Assembly (NCBI GenBank): GCA_965247705.1
Contig: CBDFHV010000011.1
Location: 17,341 to 81,340, forward strand
Reading direction: 5' to 3'
DNA length: 64,000 nt
Source of the DNA: CBDFHV01 sp965247705
GTDB lineage: Bacteria > Pseudomonadota > Alphaproteobacteria > Rhodospirillales > CAMCUA01
Part shown: in pieces, positions 52,080 to 59,447 of the stretch
How the letters are laid out: each line of letters begins with the position of its first letter
Numbering within the stretch: position 1 is the stretch's first letter
Notes under the pieces: generated by a model
What the model was told of the DNA's origin: nothing
Seen by the model: the letters and a program-made list of their open reading frames with translations, nothing else
Database searches by the model: none
Program-made: the position numbers and the translations under genes

Positions 52080-53183
52080 CTACGCCTTCACGTCCACCAC
52101 CGCCTCGCCGAGCAGCTCCACCTTCGCCGTGACGCCGAGGCCGGGGCGGTCGGGGGCGCGGACGTGGCCTTCTTCCAGGACCGGAGCGACGTCGGCGGTG
52201 TGCAGCTTGACCTTGAAGTAGGCGCAGGCGCCGCCGAAGCGGTACTTCTCCGGCGTCGAGTGGAGGAAGTGGGCGACAGCGGCGGCCGCCACGTCGCCGC
52301 CGCCGCTGTCCTCCAGGGTCATCAGCAGGCCGAGCGACACGCCCAGGTCGCGCATCTGCCGCGCCCGGGTCAGGCCGCCCAGCTTGGCGATCTTGATGTT
52401 GACCCCGTCCATGGCGCCGTCGCCGTGGGCCCGCAGCAGCATTTGTACCGAGTCGATGACTTCGTCGAGGATGAAGGGCAGGTCGGTGCGCCGGCGCACG
52501 GTGAGGCAGGCTTCGTAGGTGGCGCAGGGCTGCTCGATCATGATGTCGAGGTCGGCGACGCCCCGCACCACCCGGGCCGCCTCGTGGGCCAGCCAGCCGC
52601 CGTTGGCGTCGCAGGCCGCCAGGTCGCCGGGCTCCAAGACCTCGGCCATGGCGCGGACGCGGGCGATATCGTCTTCCGGCGCGCCACCGATCTTGGGTTG
52701 GAAGCGGCGAAAACCCTCGGCCCGGGCGGCGGCCACCGATTCCGCCATGGTGGCGGGGGCATCGTGGGGGATGGGGTGATAGAGGGCGACGCTGTCGCCG
52801 AACCGACCGCCCAACAGGTCGCAGACGGAGAGCCCCGTCGCCTGGCCCAGCAGGTCCCAGCAGGCCATGTCCAGCGCGCTCTTGGCGTAGGGGTGGCCCT
52901 TCAGCGCCATGTCCATGCGCTGGTTGATCACCTCAAGTTGGGTGGGGTCGGCGCCCAGCAGGTGGGGCGCGATCTCGGCGATGCCGGTGTGGGTGCCGGC
53001 CGGGTAGGCGGGCAGGTAGATGGAGCCGAAAGGGCAGACCTCGCCGACGCCGGTCAGGCCGCTATCCGTTTCCATCAGCACATGGGTGGACTCGAAGGCG
53101 GACACGGTCCGCCCGCCCGACAGGCGATAGACCCGGTCCCGGGGCAGGGACACCTGGTAGGTGGAAATGCGGGTGATCTTCAT
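52080..53183 (-). CDS. Enolase-superfamily (MR/MLE) dehydratase or epimerase
   Basis: A 367-residue enzyme. Metal ligands are Asp192 (ACDANGGW), Glu217 (MIEQPC) and Asp240 (ILDEVIDS); the lysines Lys164 (RRFQPKIGG) and one of Lys264/Lys267 (NIKIAKLGG) are candidate bases. The overall sequence recalls hydroxyproline-betaine epimerases and cis-3-hydroxyproline dehydratases, though the neighbourhood favours a sugar acid. The N-terminal cap MKITRISTYQV is canonical. Same strand as the four genes to its right. Confidence 0.88.
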   Translation of the reverse strand: MKITRISTYQVSLPRDRVYRLSGGRTVSAFESTHVLMETDSGLTGVGEVCPFGSIYLPAYPAGTHTGIAEIAPHLLGADPTQLEVINQRMDMALKGHPYAKSALDMACWDLLGQATGLSVCDLLGGRFGDSVALYHPIPHDAPATMAESVAAARAEGFRRFQPKIGGAPEDDIARVRAMAEVLEPGDLAACDANGGWLAHEAARVVRGVADLDIMIEQPCATYEACLTVRRRTDLPFILDEVIDSVQMLLRAHGDGAMDGVNIKIAKLGGLTRARQMRDLGVSLGLLMTLEDSGGGDVAAAAVAHFLHSTPEKYRFGGACAYFKVKLHTADVAPVLEEGHVRAPDRPGLGVTAKVELLGEAVVDVKA

Positions 53184-53200
53184 GGCGTGTTCCTTGGTGG

Positions 53201-53268
53201 CGGGCGGGTCTGAGACCCGCCCCTACGCATTTAACTTCAAGGGCGTAGGGGCGGTCTCAGACCGGCCC
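53201..53268. repeat. GGGCGGGTCT inverted repeat, copy C
   Basis: Arms 53201-53227 and 53244-53268 (GGGTCTGAGACCCGCCCCTACG and its inverse) with a short AT-rich spacer. It lies in the gap between the enolase-superfamily gene and the isomerase-like gene, and could form a hairpin inside their transcript. Confidence 0.9.
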
Positions 53269-53281
53269 ACACCCGGTGCGG

Positions 53282-54118
53282 CTACACCACTGTCCGATGC
53301 CGCTTGACACAGGTGGCGAGCACCGTGTCGGCGTCTTCCGCCCACCAGCGGTCGGACATGATCTCGACCTCGCAGAAGCCGTCATAGCCGGCGGCCTCCG
53401 CCAGGCCGCGGATGTGGCGGAGATCGATGACGCCGCCGCCGGGCATGCCCCGGTCGGTGAGCAGGCTGCGGGTCGGCACCAGCCAGTCGCAGACATGAAA
53501 GGCGAGCAGGCGCCGGGCGCCGGCCCGGGCCACTTCCGCCTCCAGGCACGGGTCCCACCAGGTGTGGTAGACGTCGAGCGCGATGCCCAGGCCGTCGTCT
53601 CCCAGTTCGTCGCACAGGTCGTTGGCCTGGGCCATGGTGTTCACGCAGGCCCGGTCGGCGGCGTACATGGGGTGCAGGGGCTCGATGGCCAGGGGCATGG
53701 CGGCCGGGCGGCTGTGGTCCAGAAGGGCGCCGATGCCATCCCGCACCTGGGTCCGGGCGCCGGCCAGATCCCGCGAGCCCGGGGGCAGGCCGCCGACCAC
53801 TAGCACCAGGCAGCCGGCGCCCAGGGCGCAGGCCTCGTCCACCGCCCGGCGGTTGTCGTCCAGGGCGGCCTGGCGGCCCGCCGGGTCGCTCGCGGGGAAC
53901 ATGCCGCCCCGGCAGAGGCCGGTCACGGTCAGGCCCGCCTCGGCGATCAGCCGCGCCGCTTCGGCCACCCCGCATTCCTGAACCTTGTCCCGCCACGGGG
54001 CAATGCCGCCGATGCCGTGGCGGACGCAGCCTTCGATGCACTGGCGCAGGTTCCATTGGTCGCGCACGGTGATGGTATTCAGGGACATCAGGCGGGCGTC
54101 GGCGGAGAGGTCGCGCAT
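53282..54118 (-). CDS. Sugar-phosphate isomerase/epimerase-like TIM barrel, copy 1
   Basis: A 278-residue AP-endonuclease-2-fold protein (xylose-isomerase-like). Metal-site residues lie in PLAIEPLHPMYAADRACVN (Glu), GIALDVYHTWWDP (Asp, His), LLAFHVCDWLVP (His) and CEVEIMSD (Glu). The substrate is unknown; related proteins epimerise keto-sugars. It is a paralog of the next gene (shared blocks include PLHPM, DRxCVNT and YHxWWDP), with 5 bp between them. The start at 54118 is chosen because the frame upstream belongs to copy 2. Confidence 0.85.
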   Translation of the reverse strand: MRDLSADARLMSLNTITVRDQWNLRQCIEGCVRHGIGGIAPWRDKVQECGVAEAARLIAEAGLTVTGLCRGGMFPASDPAGRQAALDDNRRAVDEACALGAGCLVLVVGGLPPGSRDLAGARTQVRDGIGALLDHSRPAAMPLAIEPLHPMYAADRACVNTMAQANDLCDELGDDGLGIALDVYHTWWDPCLEAEVARAGARRLLAFHVCDWLVPTRSLLTDRGMPGGGVIDLRHIRGLAEAAGYDGFCEVEIMSDRWWAEDADTVLATCVKRHRTVV

Positions 54119-54123
54119 GGCGG

Positions 54124-54954
54124 TCAGGTCCCCGGGCCCGGCCGGAGTACGGCCTGCCGATAGCCGTCGATGGCGGCGCGCACCCCGTCCTCCGGGTCCC
54201 GTTGCCACCAGGTGCGGGCGGAAAACACCTCGATTTCGTCGAAGCCGTCGTAGCCGCCGGCCCGCACCCGCTGGCGAAAACCGTGGAGGTCGATGACGCC
54301 CTCGCCGGGCATGCCCCGGTCGGCGTCCAGGGCCACCGTCTCCCGCAGCCAGTCGCTGATCTGGAAGGCGAGGATGCGCCCCGCCGCCCGCGCCGGCGCC
54401 CGGTCCAGGTCCGGGTCCCACCAAAGGTGGTAGGTGTCGACGACCACGCCCACGTCGCCGCCGACGGCCTCGCACAGGTCGAGGGCATGATCCAGGGTAT
54501 TGACGCAGCCCCGGTCGCCGGCCCGCATGGGATGGATCGGCTCCAGGCCTAGGCGCACCCCGGCCGCCGCGGCCTCGGGGGCCAGCTGGCCGAGCGCTTC
54601 CGCCACCCGGCCATAGGCGGCGGCCAGGTCCTTCGACCCCGCGGGCAGTCCGCCGGCGATGCAGACCACGTGGGCGGCGCCCAGCCGGTTGGCCATTTCG
54701 ATTGCCCGGCGGCCGTCTTCCAGGGCCACCGCCAGTTCGGCGGTGAGGCTGTCGAGGCGCGACAGACCGACCGCCGTCATGCCGTGGTCGTCGAGCAGGC
54801 GCCGGGCCTCCTTGACACCAATGTCATCGACCGCCCCTCGTCGGGGGGTGATGGCCCGGATGCCAAAGCGGGCGTAGCCGGCCACCGCTTCCGCGAAGCC
54901 CCATCGATGCTCGGTGGTGCCCATGTGAAAGGCGAGGCGGGAAAGGTCATCCAC
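54124..54954 (-). CDS. Sugar-phosphate isomerase/epimerase-like TIM barrel, copy 2
   Basis: A 276-residue paralog of the previous protein. The same metal motifs are present: GLEPIHPMRAGDRGCVN, GVVVDTYHLWWDP, ILAFQISDWL (Gln where copy 1 has His) and DEIEVFSA. GTG start 54954. The two copies together suggest a heteromer or two steps on one substrate. 6 bp upstream of it begins the DUF993 stop, so it is co-transcribed. Confidence 0.85.
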   Translation of the reverse strand: MDDLSRLAFHMGTTEHRWGFAEAVAGYARFGIRAITPRRGAVDDIGVKEARRLLDDHGMTAVGLSRLDSLTAELAVALEDGRRAIEMANRLGAAHVVCIAGGLPAGSKDLAAAYGRVAEALGQLAPEAAAAGVRLGLEPIHPMRAGDRGCVNTLDHALDLCEAVGGDVGVVVDTYHLWWDPDLDRAPARAAGRILAFQISDWLRETVALDADRGMPGEGVIDLHGFRQRVRAGGYDGFDEIEVFSARTWWQRDPEDGVRAAIDGYRQAVLRPGPGT

Positions 54955-54960
54955 GGTCGC

Positions 54961-56124
54961 TCAGGTCCCCACCCCGTGAACGGCCAGGACCGCAATCATG
55001 CGCGCCGCCGCCCGGTCGGGATCGGCGAGAAGGCCGGCCGTATCGGCGAGGCGGAACAGCTCGGCCAGGTGGGGCAGGGACCGGGCGCTCTGCTGGCCGC
55101 CGACCATGACGAAGTGATCCTGGTGGCCATTGAGGTAGGCCATGAACACCACGCCGGTCTTGTAGAAGCGGGTCGGCGCTTGGAAGATGTGGCGGGACAG
55201 GGCCACGGTGGGGGCGAAGATGGCGTGGAACCGGTCGCGGTCGCCCGCGGTGAGCGCGCCCAGGGCCGCCGAGGCCGCCGGGGCGATGGCGTCGAAGATG
55301 CCCAGCAGGGCGTCGGAGTAGCCCGCCTCGTCACCCTCGATGAGTTCCGCGAAATTGAAGTCGTCGCCCGTATACATGCGCACGCCATTAGGCAGGCGGC
55401 GGCGCATGGCGATTTCCTTGTCCTTGTCGAGCAGCGAGACCTTGATGCCGTCCACCCCGGTCACGTTGCGGGTAATGACGTCCAGGCAGACCGTCATGGC
55501 GTTGTCGTGGTTCTTGTCGCCCCAGTAGCCTTCCAGGGCCGGGTCGAACATCTCCCCCAGCCAATGAACGATCACCGGCTCCCGCACCTGACCCAGGATG
55601 CGGTCGTAGACGGTGGCGTAGTCCTCAGGCCCCTTCGCGCAGGCGGCCAGCGCCCGGCTGGCCATGAGGATGATGCGGCCGCCGGCCCCTTCGACGAAAG
55701 CGCACTGTTCCTCGTAGGCGGCGATCACGGCGTCGAGGGTCACGGCGGGCCCGGGCGCCAGATGGTCGGTGCCGGCGCCGCAGGCGATGATGGCGCCGGG
55801 CCTTCCCTGGGCGGCGTCCACCGACCGGCGGATCAGCTCTTGCGCTTCCGGCCAGGCCAGGCCCATGCCCCGCTGGGCGGTGTCCATGGCCTCCGCCACC
55901 CCCAGGCCCAGGTCCCACAGATGGTCCCGGTAGGCGATGGTGCGGTCCCAGTCGATGGCGGCCTCCAACCACGGGTCGCAGGCCGCCAGGGGGTCGGCCA
56001 CCACATGGGCGGCGGCCAGGGCCACCCGGCAGAAGGGCGGCGTTCCCGGCGCCGGCGTGCCGGCCGATGTGGTGGTGAAGGTCTCGAGCCCGCCATCGGA
56101 TGTGGGCAGGGTCAGGGTCGCCAT
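54961..56124 (-). CDS. DUF993 protein (dihydrodipicolinate-synthase-like barrel)
   Basis: A 387-residue protein of the DUF993 family, which has an aldolase-like TIM barrel. Visible features are EPVIVHWLGEMFDPALEGYWG, GVDGIKVSLLDKDKEIAMRR (a Lys at the usual Schiff-base strand, KVSLLD) and VRMYTGDDFNFAELIEGD. A retro-aldol step on a sugar-derived keto acid is plausible but not shown. It lies between the isomerase-like and oxidoreductase genes, 22 bp from the latter. Confidence 0.85.
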   Translation of the reverse strand: MATLTLPTSDGGLETFTTTSAGTPAPGTPPFCRVALAAAHVVADPLAACDPWLEAAIDWDRTIAYRDHLWDLGLGVAEAMDTAQRGMGLAWPEAQELIRRSVDAAQGRPGAIIACGAGTDHLAPGPAVTLDAVIAAYEEQCAFVEGAGGRIILMASRALAACAKGPEDYATVYDRILGQVREPVIVHWLGEMFDPALEGYWGDKNHDNAMTVCLDVITRNVTGVDGIKVSLLDKDKEIAMRRRLPNGVRMYTGDDFNFAELIEGDEAGYSDALLGIFDAIAPAASAALGALTAGDRDRFHAIFAPTVALSRHIFQAPTRFYKTGVVFMAYLNGHQDHFVMVGGQQSARSLPHLAELFRLADTAGLLADPDRAAARMIAVLAVHGVGT

Positions 56125-56146
56125 GGCCGCCTCCCGCGCAAGCCGG

Positions 56147-57298
56147 TCAAACCGGCAAGGGCTCCAGGTCCACCCAGCGGCGTTCGCGCCAGCTTTGGTG
56201 CCCGGCCTCCGCCAGTTGGACGCCACGGGCCCCCGCCACAAGGTCCCAGGGGAAGGGCGCGTCCTCCGCCAGATGGCGAATAAAGGCTTCCCACTGGATC
56301 TTGAAGGCATTGTCCCAGGCCTGATAGTCGGGCACGTCCAGCCAGGTGTCGAAGAAGTCGATGGGCTGGGGCACGTCCGGGTTCCACACCGGCTTGGGCG
56401 TCGCGCCGCGGGTCTGGCAGACGCAGCCGGTCGGCCCCGCCACCGCCGATCCGTGGGTGCCGTCCACATGGAAGGTGACCAGGTCGTCGCGGCGCACCCG
56501 GGTGCACCAGGAGCTGTTGATCTGGGCGACGATGCCGCCTTCAAGCTCGAACGTGGCGTAGGCGGCGTCGTCGGCGTCGGCGTCGTAGGGGTTGCCGGAT
56601 TCGTCCCAGCGTTCGGGGATGTGGGTGCGGCCGATGCAGGAGACGGACTTGATCGGCCCGAAGGTGTTGTCCAGCACGTAACGCCAGTGGGGCAGCATGT
56701 CGAGAATGATGCCGCCGCCGTCGGCCTGGCGGTAGTTCCAGCTCGGCCGTTGGGCGGGCTGCAGGTCGCCCTCGAACACCCAGTAGCCGAACTCGCCGCG
56801 CACCGACAGGATGCGCCCGAAGAAGCCCGCGTCGACCAGCATCTTCAGCTTTCTGAGGCCGGGCAGGAACAGCTTGTCCTGGACCACGCCGTTCCTACGG
56901 CCGGTGCGCTTGGCCACCTCGACCAGGGACAGGGCGCCTTCCAAGGTCTCCGCCGTCGGCTTTTCGCAGTAGACGTGCTTGCCCGCCTCCATGGCCCGGG
57001 TCAGCAAGTCCACCCGCAGGCTGGTCACGGCGGCGTCGAAGAACAGCGTGTCCTCGTCCTTGGCCAGGGCTGAGTCCAGGTCGGTGGACCAGCGGGCCAC
57101 CCTATGGGTCTTGGCCAGACCCTCCATCCGTTCGGCATCGCGGCCCACCAGGATGGGATCGGGCATCACCCGCCGCCCGTCCGACAGGACCACCCCGCCC
57201 TGATCGCGGATCGCCAGGATCGAGCGGATCAGGTGCTGGTTCATGCCCATCCGCCCGGTGACGCCGTACATGATGATGCCGAGGCGCTCGCTGGCCAT
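56147..57298 (-). CDS. Gfo/Idh/MocA-family oxidoreductase
   Basis: A 383-residue NAD(P)-dependent dehydrogenase. The N-terminal Rossmann loop is IIMYGVTGRMGMNQHLI, and the catalytic EKP motif is in VYCEKPTAETLEG. The C-terminal half has GGGIILDMLPHWRYVLD, where the family's active-site Asp and His fall. Such enzymes oxidise or reduce sugar hydroxyls. First gene of the leftward catabolic operon (56147 to 52080). Confidence 0.9.
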   Translation of the reverse strand: MASERLGIIMYGVTGRMGMNQHLIRSILAIRDQGGVVLSDGRRVMPDPILVGRDAERMEGLAKTHRVARWSTDLDSALAKDEDTLFFDAAVTSLRVDLLTRAMEAGKHVYCEKPTAETLEGALSLVEVAKRTGRRNGVVQDKLFLPGLRKLKMLVDAGFFGRILSVRGEFGYWVFEGDLQPAQRPSWNYRQADGGGIILDMLPHWRYVLDNTFGPIKSVSCIGRTHIPERWDESGNPYDADADDAAYATFELEGGIVAQINSSWCTRVRRDDLVTFHVDGTHGSAVAGPTGCVCQTRGATPKPVWNPDVPQPIDFFDTWLDVPDYQAWDNAFKIQWEAFIRHLAEDAPFPWDLVAGARGVQLAEAGHQSWRERRWVDLEPLPV

Positions 57299-57433
57299 GG
57301 ATGTCTCCCCCGGGGCGCATGGATTATAGGGTCAGACCACTAGCCGAGAGCGGGCACGCAAGCAAGTCGTGGAAGGGTGGGGACCGGCTGATGTAGAAAA
57401 CGTCAGGCGCAACGTCGGCGAAGGGAGCCTGTC

Positions 57434-58468
57434 ATGAGCGAGCAACTGCCACGCATCAAGACCACCGTGGTGGGGTCCTACCCGATCCCCGACTGGCTGG
57501 TGGCCGCGCCCAGCGAACAGGCGCTGATCGACGCCACCCGCGTGGTGCTGGCGACCCAGGAATCCGCCGGCCTCGACACCGTCTGCGACGGCGAGCTCTA
57601 CCGGTTCGACATCAACCACCCGGAAACCAACGGCATGATCGAGTACTTCGTGCGCCCCATGTCGGGGATTCGCACGGTGCTCGGCTTCCAGGAGGTCATG
57701 GCCTACCGGTCCCAGGCCGGCATGGGGTTCCGGCTGCGGCCGCCGGGGGTGGTGGAAGGCCCGGTGGGCCACGGTACCCTGGACCTGCCCGGCGCGGCGG
57801 CGCGGGCGAAGGGGCTGGCGACCAGGCCGTTGAAGTTCACCATCACCGGCCCGCACATGCTGGCCAAGACCCTGAAGGACGACCACTACAAGGACCCCGC
57901 CGATCTGGCCCAGGCCATCGCCGGTGTACTGGCCGAGCAGGTGCGCCACATCGAGGCCGATGTCGTCCAACTGGACGAGGCCAACCTTCCCGGCCACGCC
58001 GAGGATTGGGAATGGGCGGCCGCCGCCATCAACATGGTGCTGGACGCGGTTCAGGGCACCCCGGCGGTCCACCTCTGTTTCGGCAACTACGGCGGCCAGA
58101 CGATCCAGAAGGGAAGCTGGGACAAGCTGGTCCGCTACCTGAACGCGCTTCACGCCGATCACGTGGTGCTGGAGAACGCCCACCGCCCGGCGGAAGAACT
58201 GGTCGCCTTGCGGGATCTGAAACCCGGCCTGGGCCTGGGCCTCGGCGTGATCGACATCAAGCGCACCGATGTGGAAAGCGCCGACGCCGTCGCCCGGGCG
58301 ATCGAACGGGCAGCGCAGGTCCTGGGCGAAGGCCGGATACGCTACATCAATCCCGATTGCGGCTTCTGGATGCTCAAGCGTTCCATCGCCGACGCCAAGA
58401 TCCGCGCCCTGGTGGAAGGCCGCGACCTCTACGAGGGCCGCAAGGCGGACGCGCCGCGGGTGGCGTAA
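57434..58468 (+). CDS. MetE C-terminal-like (cobalamin-independent methyltransferase fold)
   Basis: A 344-residue protein with the C-terminal barrel of cobalamin-independent methionine synthase but no N-terminal half. It begins TTVVGSYPIPDWLVAAP. Zinc ligands are visible as His and Cys in AVHLCFGNYGG and Cys in NPDCGFWML. Stand-alone versions (core-MetE or related methyltransferases) use other methyl donors; the donor here is unknown. It has GAAGGGAG before ATG 57434. It converges with dapD, 4 bp apart. Confidence 0.86.
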   Translation: MSEQLPRIKTTVVGSYPIPDWLVAAPSEQALIDATRVVLATQESAGLDTVCDGELYRFDINHPETNGMIEYFVRPMSGIRTVLGFQEVMAYRSQAGMGFRLRPPGVVEGPVGHGTLDLPGAAARAKGLATRPLKFTITGPHMLAKTLKDDHYKDPADLAQAIAGVLAEQVRHIEADVVQLDEANLPGHAEDWEWAAAAINMVLDAVQGTPAVHLCFGNYGGQTIQKGSWDKLVRYLNALHADHVVLENAHRPAEELVALRDLKPGLGLGLGVIDIKRTDVESADAVARAIERAAQVLGEGRIRYINPDCGFWMLKRSIADAKIRALVEGRDLYEGRKADAPRVA

Positions 58469-58472
58469 TCCG

Positions 58473-59318
58473 CTACGCTTCCCGGGTCAGCTCGTTGATG
58501 GAGGTGCGCGAGCGGGTCTTCTCGTCGACCCGTTTGACGATGACAGCGCAATAGAGGTTGGGCCCGGGGCTGCCGTCGGGCAGGGGCTTGCCGGGCATGG
58601 TGCCGGACACCACCACCGAATAGGGCGGCACCCGGCCATAGAAAACTTCGCCCGTGGCGCGGTCGACGATGCGGGTGGAACCGCCCAAATAGACGCCCAT
58701 GGCCAGCACCGAACCCCCCTCCACGACGACGCCCTCGGCCACTTCGGCGCGGGCACCGATAAAGCAGTTGTCCTCGATGATGGTCGGATCCGCCTGCAAG
58801 GGCTCCAGAACGCCGCCGATGCCGGCGCCGCCGGAGATGTGACAGTTCTCGCCGATCTGGGCGCAGGAGCCGACCGTTGCCCAGGTATCGACCATCGTTC
58901 CCGATCCCACATGGGCGCCCAGGTTCACGAAACAGGGCATCAGCACCACGTTAGGCGCGATAAAGGCCGAATGACGCACCACGCATCCGGGGACGGCCCG
59001 GAACCCGGCTTCGCGAAACCGCGCTTCGTCCCAGCCCAGGGTCTTGGCCGGGACCTTGTCGAACCAGTGCGCGCCGCCGGGGCCGCCCGCGATGGGCGCC
59101 ATGTCGTTGAGGCGGAAGGACAGCAGAACCGCCTTCTTGAGCCACTGGTTGACCCGCCATGCCCCGTTCGCTTTCTCGGCCACCCGGGCCTTGCCCGAAT
59201 CCAACAGCGCCAGGGAGCGGTCCACGGCGTCGCGGATCGGGCCCGAGGTGCCGTAGCCGAGATCCGCCCGCTTTTCCCAGGCGTCGTCGATGATGCGTTC
59301 AAGTTCGTCGAGCGTCAT
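58473..59318 (-). CDS. dapD: Tetrahydrodipicolinate N-succinyltransferase
   Basis: A 281-residue left-handed beta-helix acyltransferase of lysine/diaminopimelate synthesis. Repeats of the hexapeptide type (AHVGSGTMVDTWATVGSCAQ, ISGGAGIGGVLEPLQADP, EDNCFIGARAEVAEGVVVE) and the N-terminal helical domain are as in known DapD. The product is the substrate chain that a DapC-type aminotransferase (such as 38586-39776) would act on. Confidence 0.96.
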   Translation of the reverse strand: MTLDELERIIDDAWEKRADLGYGTSGPIRDAVDRSLALLDSGKARVAEKANGAWRVNQWLKKAVLLSFRLNDMAPIAGGPGGAHWFDKVPAKTLGWDEARFREAGFRAVPGCVVRHSAFIAPNVVLMPCFVNLGAHVGSGTMVDTWATVGSCAQIGENCHISGGAGIGGVLEPLQADPTIIEDNCFIGARAEVAEGVVVEGGSVLAMGVYLGGSTRIVDRATGEVFYGRVPPYSVVVSGTMPGKPLPDGSPGPNLYCAVIVKRVDEKTRSRTSINELTREA

Positions 59319-59447
59319 AGCGCGTCCCCTTCATTCCCACGGCCCCCGAGTAGGCACCACCATATGCCCCGCCCGAGGACGATTGGGCAAGAGACGCCAT
59401 GGTTGATTTGAAGGAAGCCGGCGACGAACTCAGGTCTCGCCGAGCAG

